From: Nitriliruptor sp040882075 | Lineage (GTDB): Bacteria; Actinomycetota; Nitriliruptoria; Nitriliruptorales; Nitriliruptoraceae | Direction of reading: 5' to 3' | Assembly (NCBI RefSeq): GCF_040882075.1 | Contig: NZ_JBBEBZ010000181.1 | Span: 1-13,355 of the forward strand | Length of the DNA stretch: 13,355 nt | Part shown: one piece after another, positions 1-7,105 of the stretch | How positions within the stretch are numbered: the first letter of the stretch is position 1 | Layout of the letters: the number at the start of each line of letters is the position of its first letter | Notes under the pieces: model-generated | Told to the model about the DNA's origin: nothing | Database searches by the model: none | Seen by the model: the letters and a program-made list of their open reading frames with translations, nothing else | Position numbers and translations under genes: made by a program

Positions 1-4
1 CGCG

Positions 5-1606
5 TCAGTTGCAGCGTGAGACCCAGCCGGGTGGGATCGTGCCCTTCCGCGGGTGTGGCTTGCAGTTGGGGTGCGCGTCGTCCCCGCCGCTGTCGTCGCC
101 GCTGACGGTGATCGTCACCGTCTCGCTGGCGATGACCTTGCCGCGATCCTCCCAGTCGATCCGGAGGGTGTGCGTCCCGGCCTCCAGCGTTGCGTCGATG
201 GCGAACTGGTCCGCCGACTCGCGCGTCCAGACGTCCTGGCTACCGACGAGGGCGCCGCCTGCGTAGACCAGGACGGTCTCGGTCGCTGCAGGCGACGAGG
301 ACGACGCCACGTCGCCGCCGGACGTGTGGGGGTTCCAGGTGTGGTCGTGGTCGTACTGGCGCTCCACCGTGCCGGTGACGGTGAACGTGCGGTCGGTCGT
401 CGAACCGTCCTCCGGCGAGGTGACCGTCAGGACGCGGTCCGCGCGAGCGGGCTCCGGGGTCCAGTCCGTCCGCTCGCCGGGGATGATGCCGAGGTCGGGC
501 TGGGGGCAGTCCCACGGGTCGCCGGTGGCGGACGCGTACCAGTGGTCGCGTGGCTGCTGGACGTGGAACGCGTTGCCGAACCCGGACGGGTCCTTGTCGC
601 CCGCCTGGTCGTTGGCGAGCAGGATGTCGTCTTCGCCGATGGTCCCGTCGCCGGTGGTGTCGATGTACTCGCTCATCCGGGTGGCGAACACCTCGACGTC
701 CAGCGTCGAGACGCACTTGGTCTGACCCGGAGGGTCGTCGGTGTAGGCCATGATGTCCCAGGTCGGGACGGTCTTGCTGGTGTGGTCCAGCGCATCACCC
801 ACGTGGCCGAGGGTGAGGCAGTGCCCGACCTCGTGGGCCACGAGGTCGAACAGGCCGAACGGGAGGTTGACGACCGGGTTGTCGTAGTCGACGTCCATGC
901 CGGGGGTGGGGTCGATCGCCCCGTTGATGGCGAAGCAGACGTTGCCGCCGGCTCCGTCGCAGTCCTCCTCGTAGTAGGTGCCGGTGCTCTGGCCGTGGTG
1001 GTCGTCGAACCCGGGCAGCGCCTGCCACTGGGCGAGGTCGAACGGGTTCTGGACGCCGTGGCAGGGGCCCTCACCCGTGCCCTCGATGCCGAAGAACCCC
1101 AGCAGCAGGCTGGAGAAGTCCAGGGGGTCGATGCCGATACCGATGCCGCCGACGGGGTTGGTGGAGACGACGATGATCTCCGGGTCCCACAGGGGGTAGG
1201 TGGAGAAGTCCTCGGTGCCCTCCCCGGTGGTCAGATCGATGTGGTTGACGGCGATGCGGAACTCGACGGTGTCCGCCAGCCAGTCCATGCCCATCTCCCG
1301 GGCGAGGTAGTCGATCCCACCGGCCCACATCTCGACCGCCTGCGTCTGGATGCGTGCGTCACGTTCCGCGAACGGTGACACGGGGACCACGACCAGGACA
1401 TCGATCTTGGGGCTGTCCAGCGCGTTGAGCCCGGTCCGCATGTGGTAGCAGTCGCTGACGTCCATGTCCGTGACACAGCCGGGGGGCAGGTTCCCGTCAC
1501 CGAAGTACGGGCCGGACCACCGATCCGCGGGACTGGCCGCCGCCGTGGGAACCGCGACGAGCAGGGAGAGGACGAGGGTGAGGAGCAGCGTCAGTCGAGC
1601 GCGCAT
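5..1606 (-). CDS. Secreted metzincin-like zinc metalloprotease with EF-hand-like loop and Ig-like C-terminal domain
   Basis: This 533-residue protein starts with a classic signal peptide (basic MRAR, hydrophobic run to about residue 20, likely cleavage after the Ala run near 24), so it should be exported. The zinc site is HEVGHCLTLGH at 258-268, which fits the metzincin spacing HExxHxxxxxH. A Met-turn-like segment, DIMAY, follows with Met286. The usual Gly at the eighth position of the motif is Thr265. Residues 316-327 (DTTGDGTIGEDD) look like an EF-hand or dockerin calcium loop. Residues about 392-501 form an Ig-like beta-sandwich, followed by a Gly/Asp linker and a Cys-containing tail. Several Cys residues before and after the catalytic site fit disulfides outside the cell. 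The ATG start has a weak AGGG about eight bases upstream. The gene diverges from the kinase at 1775. The peptidase assignment is firm at motif level; substrate and exact MEROPS family are unknown. Confidence 0.85.
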   Translation of the reverse strand: MRARLTLLLTLVLSLLVAVPTAAASPADRWSGPYFGDGNLPPGCVTDMDVSDCYHMRTGLNALDSPKIDVLVVVPVSPFAERDARIQTQAVEMWAGGIDYLAREMGMDWLADTVEFRIAVNHIDLTTGEGTEDFSTYPLWDPEIIVVSTNPVGGIGIGIDPLDFSSLLLGFFGIEGTGEGPCHGVQNPFDLAQWQALPGFDDHHGQSTGTYYEEDCDGAGGNVCFAINGAIDPTPGMDVDYDNPVVNLPFGLFDLVAHEVGHCLTLGHVGDALDHTSKTVPTWDIMAYTDDPPGQTKCVSTLDVEVFATRMSEYIDTTGDGTIGEDDILLANDQAGDKDPSGFGNAFHVQQPRDHWYASATGDPWDCPQPDLGIIPGERTDWTPEPARADRVLTVTSPEDGSTTDRTFTVTGTVERQYDHDHTWNPHTSGGDVASSSSPAATETVLVYAGGALVGSQDVWTRESADQFAIDATLEAGTHTLRIDWEDRGKVIASETVTITVSGDDSGGDDAHPNCKPHPRKGTIPPGWVSRCN

Positions 1607-1774
1607 GGGGAGACCCTGGTTCTGGCCCGGTGACCCGATCCGCGGTCTGGCGGTGGGTCGCCCGGGCTGAGGTGTTGGGGGTCACTTCGCCGCGCGCGAG
1701 CGGCAATCCTCTCGGGCGTCGACCGTCGTGCGGCGGAGCGTCACAGTGCCCCGTCATGGTCAGACCCCCCCGAT

Positions 1775-2683
1775 ATGCGCAGCCGGATGCAGCCGGATGC
1801 CCCGGACCAGTACCTGTCGGCGGAGACCGTGTCGGTCCGCAGCGCCGCCGGGGACGGCGGGTGGGTCGTGCTGACCTGCCGCAACCCGGTCGGGAACGAG
1901 GCCGCGTTCTCGACGGCCGACCTCGACGCGCTGCGTGCGCTGGCCCGCCTCGCGCTCATCGCGGTGGACCGGTCCGAGTTCGAGGAGATGAAGTCAGCGT
2001 TCCTCTCGGCGGTGTCCCACGAGCTGCGCACCCCGTTGACGGTGGTCATGGGGGCGGCCGCGACGCTCCGCGTCCGTGCACCGCAGCTGACCGCGGAACA
2101 GCAGACCGACCTGCTCGTGCGGCTCGACCAGCAGGCCCGCAAGCTCGACCGTCTCCTGTCGGACCTGTTGGACCTCGACCGCCTCGCCCGCGGTCTGGTG
2201 GCCCCGCGACGGCGCACGGTGGATCTGCTCACCCTGGTCAAGCGCGTGGTCGAGACCCTCGACCACGAGGACCACGCGGTACGCATCCTCGGCCAGTCCC
2301 TGCCGGCGGACGTCGACCCGGTCCTCATCGAACGCGTCGTCGAGAACCTGGTGCGCAACGCCGTGAAGTACAGCCCCGTGGGGACGCGGATCACCATCGA
2401 GGTCGCGGCGCTCGACGACGCGGTCGCGATCGCCGTCGAGGACCAGGGAGCCGGGATCCCGACCCACGCGCGCGCGCAGGTGCTCGATCCCTTCGTTCGG
2501 CTCGATCACCACCACCCCCAACCTGGCACCGGGGTCGGGTTGGCCCTCGTCCAGCGCTTCGCGCAACTGCACGATGGGGACGTCTCGATCGAGGAGGGGT
2601 CCGACGGGGGTGCGCGGATCGTGGTCCGTCTCCCGCAGCCGGAGCGCGAGCGCCCGACGTTGACGGTCGTGGCGGCCGTCTGA
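1775..2683 (+). CDS. Soluble sensor histidine kinase, apparently N-terminally truncated
   Basis: The C-terminal two thirds are a complete kinase core. The H-box SHELRTPL has phospho-acceptor His82, the N-box ENLVRNAVKYS has Asn195, G1 is DQGAG at 223-227 and G2 is GTGVGL at 251-256. This is a HisKA dimerisation domain followed by an HATPase_c domain. Residues about 13-68 resemble only the second half of a GAF sensor domain (beta strand, acidic loop, then the long final helix). There is no membrane segment. The frame stays open upstream to a stop at 1631-1633, but that stretch has no ATG, GTG or TTG and no GAF-like sequence. The chosen ATG lacks a Shine-Dalgarno sequence; Met5 at 1787 is an alternative start. 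No response regulator is in the window, so the partner is elsewhere. The gene is probably functional as a kinase but has lost, or never had, a full sensor. Confidence 0.8.
   Translation: MRSRMQPDAPDQYLSAETVSVRSAAGDGGWVVLTCRNPVGNEAAFSTADLDALRALARLALIAVDRSEFEEMKSAFLSAVSHELRTPLTVVMGAAATLRVRAPQLTAEQQTDLLVRLDQQARKLDRLLSDLLDLDRLARGLVAPRRRTVDLLTLVKRVVETLDHEDHAVRILGQSLPADVDPVLIERVVENLVRNAVKYSPVGTRITIEVAALDDAVAIAVEDQGAGIPTHARAQVLDPFVRLDHHHPQPGTGVGLALVQRFAQLHDGDVSIEEGSDGGARIVVRLPQPERERPTLTVVAAV
1781..1800. repeat. Perfect 10-bp tandem duplication at the kinase start
   Basis: The decamer AGCCGGATGC occurs twice in a row directly after the first kinase codons. The repeat length is not a multiple of three, so a gain or loss of one copy would change the frame between the first ATG and the kinase body. 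Confidence 0.9.
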
Positions 2684-2870
2684 CCCGTCGGTCTCGAAGA
2701 CGGTCGGCCGGCGTGGTCTCGCCGTCCCCGGTGGACGCCTCGTGCGCGCGTGCGGACGAACCTCGTGGCGGGGGAGGGACCGGGGGCGTGCACGGCGAAC
2801 ACCGTGACGTCCACCACGTCCGGCGCCCGCTGCACCGGTCGTGAGCCCCCGGTGACACGAGGTCGTCCAC

Positions 2871-5222
2871 ATGCGCAAGCTCCGCCGCACCGCCTGCGTC
2901 GCCTCCCTCGGTCTCCTCGCCGCAGTGACGCTGTCGCTGACGCCCGGTGCCGACCTCCTCGAGATCGAGCAGGCTCGCAGCCTGGTCGCCGGCGACGCTG
3001 GTGCCACCGGCGCAGGTGCCATCGATCCCGCGCAGCTCGTCGGCGAGGTCGTCGATGGCGCCGCGCCCGTCGCCTCGGGCGTCGGTGGCGCGATCGAGGA
3101 CGCGTTCGCACCTCAGCTCGTCACCGTGACGACGCCCACCCGCGCCGACAAGGACCGACTCGTCGCGCTCGGACTCGACCTCACCGAGCACGCCGGGCAC
3201 GACTACATCGAGGTGGTGCTCCACACCGTCGCGGACGCGGCTCTGCTGACCGCGAACGGGTTCGACTACGACGTCCGCATCCCGGACCTGATCGCACGCG
3301 GGGCCGAACGCCAGCAGCTCGATGCCACCTTCGCTGCCGCCAACCCGATCACGCAGCTGCCGTCGGGGCGCAACAGCTACCGCGTCCTCGACGACTTCGG
3401 TGCCGAGATCGACCAGCTGGTGGCGGCCAACCGAGACACGGCCAAGCGCATCTCGATCGGCGAGTCGGTCGAGGGTCGCGACCTGACCGGCATCGAGATC
3501 GGCCGTGAGGTGAACGCGCCCGAGGACGGCCGTCCCGTCTTCCTGATGTTCGGGGCCCACCACGCACGCGAGTGGCCGTCGGCCGAGCTGCCGATGGAGT
3601 TCGCGCACGACCTGCTCGGGAGCGACGGCACCGATGCACGGATCACCGACCTGCTCGACCGCTCCCGCGTCATCATCGTCCCGGTCTCCAACCCCGACGG
3701 GTTCGACGCGTCCCGGACCTCGGGCGAGCTCGTCGACCTCCGCGAGCTGGACCGCGGCGGGACCGTGTCGATCCTCGGCACCCCCGGCAACGCCTACAAG
3801 CGCAAGAACTGCCGCGTCGCCGATGGCTTCAGCCAGCCAGCCGGCGCGTGCATCGCGTTCCCCTCGCCGGGCGGGAACGGCATCGGCGTCGACCTCAACC
3901 GCAACTACGGCGCCCTCTGGGGCGGACCCGGCGCGGACGCCGAGCCCCACAGCGCGATCTACCGCGGGCCGGAACCGTTCTCCGAGCCGGAGACGCAAGC
4001 CATCCGCGAGCTGATCTCCAGCCGGCAGGTCACCACGCTGATCAGCAACCACACCTTCTCGAACCTGATCCTGCGTCCCGTCGGCGTCCAGCCGACCACC
4101 ATCGCCCCCGACGGGTATCCGGTCGGGTACTCGCCCGACGAGCACGGACCGAAGGGCATGGCGGCGGTCGGGGACCACATGGCCGCTGCCAACGGGTACT
4201 CGAGCCAGTTCGGGTGGGAGCTGTACGACACCACCGGGACCACCGAGGACTACTCCTACAACGCCACCGGCGGGTACGGCTACACCTTCGAGATCGGCGC
4301 CCACGAGTTCCACCCGCCGTACGAGGAGGTCGTCGCCGAGTACACCGGCGACAACGACGCCGCCCACGGTGCAGCCCACGGTGGCGGTAACCGCGAGGCG
4401 TTCCTCCGCGCCTTCGAGAACGTGGTCGACGAGGACACCCACTCGGTCATCACCGGCACCGGCCCGGAGGGAGCCGATCTGACGGTGACCCGCGAGGGGA
4501 CCTTCCCGCTCTGGGACGGCACGCAGGTGGCCGACACCGTCTCCACCTCGATGGCGGTCGGCGCCGGGGACCGGTTCGACTGGCACGTCAACCCCTCGAC
4601 GCGCCCGTTCGTGCAGTCGCGGGCGGCCACGGTCCTGAGCGACCCGATCGAGTCCATCTCCGAGACCGGGGTCACCCCGCCCCTGCTGCAGGTGAGCGAG
4701 GTGCCGCTGACCCTGACCCAGCCTGCGGACCTGATCCGGGCTCAGGTCACCAACGCCGCACCCGTCCCGACGCCGGGGCTCAACACCCGTCAGTTCGGGC
4801 TGACGCTGCGCGACCCGTCGGGCGCGACGGTCGCGTCGGCGGCCGAGTTCGGGCCGAGCAACACGCTGGTGTGGACCGGACCCGATGACGCCGGCATCAC
4901 CCCAGGTGACTACACGCTCGTCATCGCCAACTCGCTGGGGCTCGGCGCGTGGGAGCTCGAGGCCGGGTCCTACGACGTGGCCGGTGACTCGACCCCACGC
5001 CTGTACGAGGACTGGGTGCTGACCTGCGCCGTCGACGGTGAGGTCGTCGGGCAGCGCACCGTGTTCGTCGAGCGCGGTGAGCGGGTCGACGTCGGCGAGG
5101 TGTGCGGCCGGACCGTGACCGACCCGGGCGACGGCGACGGCTCGGACCGCCCCGGGAAGGGCAAGGGCGTCCCGGGCAAGCCCGACGGCACCCCGGGGAA
5201 GGGCCCGAAGCCTCGACTCTGA
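2871..5222 (+). CDS. Secreted M14-family zinc carboxypeptidase
   Basis: This 783-residue protein has a signal peptide (basic MRKLRR, then hydrophobic to about residue 25) and a propeptide-like N-terminal region to about 165. The M14 peptidase domain spans roughly 169-492. Zinc ligands are visible as His231 and Glu234 in HHAREW and His394 in SNHTF. Arg344 in DLNRNYG matches the substrate-binding Arg of carboxypeptidase A, and Glu474 in FEIGAHEF is the catalytic Glu. The family releases C-terminal residues from peptides. Residues about 560-735 look like a beta-sandwich accessory domain. The tail is a low-complexity Gly/Pro/Lys segment ending PGKGPKPRL, which may bind the cell wall. A GAGG at 2859-2862 lies eight bases before the ATG. 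A strong hairpin follows the stop codon. All key residues are present, so it should be active. Peptide specificity (A, B or T type) cannot be read from sequence alone. Confidence 0.93.
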   Translation: MRKLRRTACVASLGLLAAVTLSLTPGADLLEIEQARSLVAGDAGATGAGAIDPAQLVGEVVDGAAPVASGVGGAIEDAFAPQLVTVTTPTRADKDRLVALGLDLTEHAGHDYIEVVLHTVADAALLTANGFDYDVRIPDLIARGAERQQLDATFAAANPITQLPSGRNSYRVLDDFGAEIDQLVAANRDTAKRISIGESVEGRDLTGIEIGREVNAPEDGRPVFLMFGAHHAREWPSAELPMEFAHDLLGSDGTDARITDLLDRSRVIIVPVSNPDGFDASRTSGELVDLRELDRGGTVSILGTPGNAYKRKNCRVADGFSQPAGACIAFPSPGGNGIGVDLNRNYGALWGGPGADAEPHSAIYRGPEPFSEPETQAIRELISSRQVTTLISNHTFSNLILRPVGVQPTTIAPDGYPVGYSPDEHGPKGMAAVGDHMAAANGYSSQFGWELYDTTGTTEDYSYNATGGYGYTFEIGAHEFHPPYEEVVAEYTGDNDAAHGAAHGGGNREAFLRAFENVVDEDTHSVITGTGPEGADLTVTREGTFPLWDGTQVADTVSTSMAVGAGDRFDWHVNPSTRPFVQSRAATVLSDPIESISETGVTPPLLQVSEVPLTLTQPADLIRAQVTNAAPVPTPGLNTRQFGLTLRDPSGATVASAAEFGPSNTLVWTGPDDAGITPGDYTLVIANSLGLGAWELEAGSYDVAGDSTPRLYEDWVLTCAVDGEVVGQRTVFVERGERVDVGEVCGRTVTDPGDGDGSDRPGKGKGVPGKPDGTPGKGPKPRL

Positions 5223-5235
5223 CCCCGGCGGGCAG

Positions 5236-5267
5236 CCCCGGGCCTGGGGCGGATCCCGGGCCCGGGG
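5236..5267 (+). terminator. GC-rich hairpin terminator after the carboxypeptidase gene
   Basis: CCCCGGGCC at 5236-5244 and GGCCCGGGG at 5259-5267 form a perfect 9-bp stem, and GGG/CCC inside the 14-base loop can extend it. It begins 13 bases after the carboxypeptidase stop. There is no U tract, as is common for terminators in GC-rich actinobacteria. Confidence 0.6.
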
Positions 5268-5370
5268 TGTGCGCTCCTGCCGGTAGCACCCGTCACCGCC
5301 TCTGGCCTTTGTGCCACCATCCGCGACGCGCACGGGCGCACCAGCCCGTGGGAGGGGTCAGGGGTCGAGG

Positions 5371-5736
5371 GTGAGCGAGACCATCGCCGGGAACACGGGC
5401 TACCTCGGGTACACGGGGGGATGGGCACCGGTGTGTGCTCTGATCGAGCCGCTCGAACGTGACGAGCCGGACGCCATCCAGCGTCTGTTGCGCGAGGCCC
5501 ACCGGTCGGGGCTCGTCACCAGCTTCGACTGGCCGACGTGGATGACCGGCCGGGGCCGCGAACTCAGCGGCCACCCCGAGCAGATCGCTGGCGCGACGCT
5601 CGAGGAGTGCCGCCGCCTCCTGGTCGCCCACGTCCGCCGTGACCGCTTCGTCACCGGGCACCTGCGGGCGATGATCGACGGCGGCGAGGTGCCGACCATC
5701 CTGCGGCGGGCAGCCGAACTCACCGGCAACGCCTGA
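5371..5736 (+). CDS. Small DUF6508-like protein
   Basis: This is a 121-residue cytoplasmic protein without a signal peptide or membrane segment. The core SGLVTSFDWPTW (46-57), the stretch LLVAHVRRDRFVTGHLR and the terminal ILRRAAEL match my recollection of the DUF6508 family, whose function is unknown. The assignment is from memory of the family pattern. I chose the GTG at 5371 because GGAGGGG lies about 13 bases upstream and the protein pattern begins soon after. The frame is also open upstream, to an ATG-less, unconvincing stretch. The gene ends in a hairpin shared with the converging gene at 5756. It follows the carboxypeptidase by about 150 bases but is separated from it by a terminator-like hairpin, so it is probably its own transcript. 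Confidence 0.7.
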   Translation: MSETIAGNTGYLGYTGGWAPVCALIEPLERDEPDAIQRLLREAHRSGLVTSFDWPTWMTGRGRELSGHPEQIAGATLEECRRLLVAHVRRDRFVTGHLRAMIDGGEVPTILRRAAELTGNA

Positions 5737-5759
5737 CCAGGCGCCCGAGCCTCGGTCAG
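5733..5759. terminator. Bidirectional terminator hairpin containing both stop codons
   Basis: CTGACC at 5733-5738 pairs with GGTCAG at 5754-5759, and GGC at 5740-5742 pairs with GCC at 5749-5751 around a six-base loop. The TGA of the DUF6508-like gene lies in the left arm and the stop of the converging minus-strand gene lies in the right arm. This fits a shared terminator for the two genes. Confidence 0.6.
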
Positions 5760-6040
5760 TTCGCACCACCGGGGGCGTGTCCGACGTCCGGGTCGCGTCG
5801 GACGGACGATCCGCGCACGGTCAGCACGGTGGCGACCACACCGCCGATCGTCGCCGCTGTGATCCCGCCGAAGGCGAGCACACGGACGGTGGTGGACAGG
5901 GCGGACGCGCAGCCCGCTGCCGTCGCGCACGCCGCCACGAGGTCGACCCTGGCCACGAGGTAGGCCGCGCCCAGCAGCGCGATGCCACCACCGAAGCTGA
6001 GCGCCCACGCCGCCCAGACCGCCACACCTCGTCGTCCCAC
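5756..6040 (-). CDS. Small two-helix membrane protein of unknown function
   Basis: This 94-residue protein has two hydrophobic helices, about residues 7-31 and 54-76, with a short Cys-containing loop between them (Cys38, Cys44). Its C-terminus is polar, rich in Arg and Asp. The GTG start is supported by a GGAGG six to seven bases upstream. It begins 32 bases after the stop of the phosphatase gene at 6073 on the same strand, so the two are likely cotranscribed. I do not recognise the family. The topology suggests a small integral protein of the cytoplasmic membrane with both ends on the same side. Low similarity to anything I know and the small size leave the function open. Confidence 0.65.
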   Translation of the reverse strand: MGRRGVAVWAAWALSFGGGIALLGAAYLVARVDLVAACATAAGCASALSTTVRVLAFGGITAATIGGVVATVLTVRGSSVRRDPDVGHAPGGAN

Positions 6041-6072
6041 CGGCTGCCTCCGTCGGGTCTCGACCGTCGTGG

Positions 6073-6891
6073 TCAGGTCGGCGGCAGCAAGCCCGCCGTC
6101 AGGTCGCGGACGTAGCCCTCGTCGGGTCCCGCGGCGGTCACCGCGGCGCGGTTGTCGTACTCCACGCCGGGTCGGAGGGGCAGCAGCGGTTCGCCGTGGA
6201 GGGTGACCACGCCGCCTCCGGCCTCGGTGACCAGCAGCGCCCCGGCTGCCACGTCCCAGACCTTCGGGATGAGCGCGATCGAGGCGGCGGCGGTGCCGTC
6301 GGCGACCGTGGCGAGGTCCAGCGCGGTCGCGCCCATGATGCGGGGGTTGAGCCGCAGGCCCGCCGATCGGGTCCGACGCGCGGTGCCGGTGGTCAGCATC
6401 ACGGGTACGTGACGGTTGCGACCATCGTGCCAATCGACGGCGTCACGGACGCGCATCGTCCGGCCGCCGCGGGTGGTGCCGCTGCCGCGCAGCGCGACGG
6501 TCCGGCGACGGAACGGGGGAGCGTCGACCACCGCGAGCTGCACCTCACCCTCGAGCGCCAGCGCGACCGAGACGCACCAGTAGGGCAGGCCCGCGGTGAA
6601 GTTCGAGGTCCCGTCGATCGGGTCGATGATCCAGCACCAGTCGGTGTCCGGGGCGACGGTCTCCTGCTCCTCCGAGACGATCCCGTGCGCGGGGAAGGCG
6701 GCGCGGATCGCCCGGGTGAGCGCGTGATCGGCCTCGTGGTCGGCATCGGTGACGGGGGTCCCGTCGTGCTTGGCGGTCGGCTCGGTGCGCCCGCTCTGGG
6801 CCAGCAACGACGGGCTGAGATCGTCGAGCACGCCGTCCATCACGACCAGCGCACGCGAGAGCGTGTCGACCCTGGGGTCGCGTGCGCTCAA
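6073..6891 (-). CDS. Inositol monophosphatase-family phosphatase
   Basis: The 272-residue protein carries the metal-binding signature of the Mg/Li-dependent sugar and inositol phosphatases. GIVSEEQ places Glu74/Glu75, WIIDPIDGTSNF gives Asp90 and Asp93, and KVWDVAAG gives Asp213 followed by the EAGG turn. The N-terminal KHDGTPVTDADHEAD is also typical. Family members hydrolyse inositol-1-phosphate, histidinol-phosphate, fructose-1,6-bisphosphate or PAP, and sequence by eye does not separate these. The start is a TTG with GGAGG five bases upstream, a good ribosome site. The length is normal for the family and all catalytic residues are present. A two-helix membrane protein follows 32 bases downstream. 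The desaturase diverges from it, and a TAGCGT hexamer lies 49 bases upstream of its start. Confidence 0.9.
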   Translation of the reverse strand: MSARDPRVDTLSRALVVMDGVLDDLSPSLLAQSGRTEPTAKHDGTPVTDADHEADHALTRAIRAAFPAHGIVSEEQETVAPDTDWCWIIDPIDGTSNFTAGLPYWCVSVALALEGEVQLAVVDAPPFRRRTVALRGSGTTRGGRTMRVRDAVDWHDGRNRHVPVMLTTGTARRTRSAGLRLNPRIMGATALDLATVADGTAAASIALIPKVWDVAAGALLVTEAGGGVVTLHGEPLLPLRPGVEYDNRAAVTAAGPDEGYVRDLTAGLLPPT

Positions 6892-6939
6892 CGGGTCCTC
6901 CGACGCTGGTGGGGGCGGTGCTGCCGCCCGGGAGGATCG

Positions 6940-6964
6940 ACGCTAGCTGCGCCCACCGGGCGCT
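6940..6964 (-). promoter_or_regulatory. Possible promoter of the phosphatase gene
   Basis: On the minus strand TAGCGT (6945-6940) fits an actinobacterial -10 hexamer (TAnnnT). It lies 49 bases before the TTG start. A -35-like hexamer CGGACA (four of six bases matching TTGACA) sits 18 bases further upstream. This is a pattern-based prediction only. Confidence 0.35.
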
Positions 6965-7009
6965 GTCCGTGCGGACGGACGGACGGCGGTGTCGGGACCC
7001 GGGGTCGGT

Positions 7010-7029
7010 AACCTACGGTCGCGTAACTT
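7010..7029. promoter_or_regulatory. 20-bp inverted repeat, candidate operator of the desaturase gene
   Basis: The site AACCTACGGTCGCGTAACTT has a core TACG-N4-CGTA and matches at six of eight bases between its arms. It lies 77 bases upstream of the desaturase ATG. Size and symmetry fit a TetR dimer site, and a FasR-like TetR gene lies just downstream of the desaturase. TAACTT at its right end could be a -10 hexamer, which would let a bound repressor block transcription. Which protein binds it is inference. Confidence 0.5.
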
Positions 7030-7105
7030 GCTAGACAGTTCGGCGCGCCAGGTCGCCGCTACGTCCCCGCACGGGTGATCCCGTGCCGCACCCGCACGAG
7101 GCAGC

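Noticed and set aside
53..1378. A 441-codon open frame on the plus strand opposite the metalloprotease
   Set aside because: No recognisable motif and strongly biased composition; the opposite strand encodes a signal peptide, zinc site and Met-turn.
2685..2703. CCGTC/GACGG hairpin just after the kinase stop
   Set aside because: Five pairs with a nine-base loop, or four pairs with a three-base loop, is too weak to call a terminator in sequence this GC-rich.
1630..2844. A 404-codon plus-strand frame across the kinase gene
   Set aside because: The product is an Arg/Pro/Gly-rich shadow, while the frame at 1775 carries all kinase boxes. I also checked whether removing one 10-bp repeat copy joins it to a GAF-like N-terminus, and it does not.
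2391..5333. A 980-codon open frame on the minus strand opposite the kinase and carboxypeptidase
   Set aside because: Its product is Arg/Val/Gly/Asp-rich without any motif, and the plus strand has complete catalytic motifs throughout. It is a typical antisense shadow in GC-rich coding sequence.
6965..6986. GTCCG-TG-CGGAC palindrome followed by three GGAC repeats
   Set aside because: Short, no partner elsewhere, and within the range expected by chance in a GC-rich spacer.
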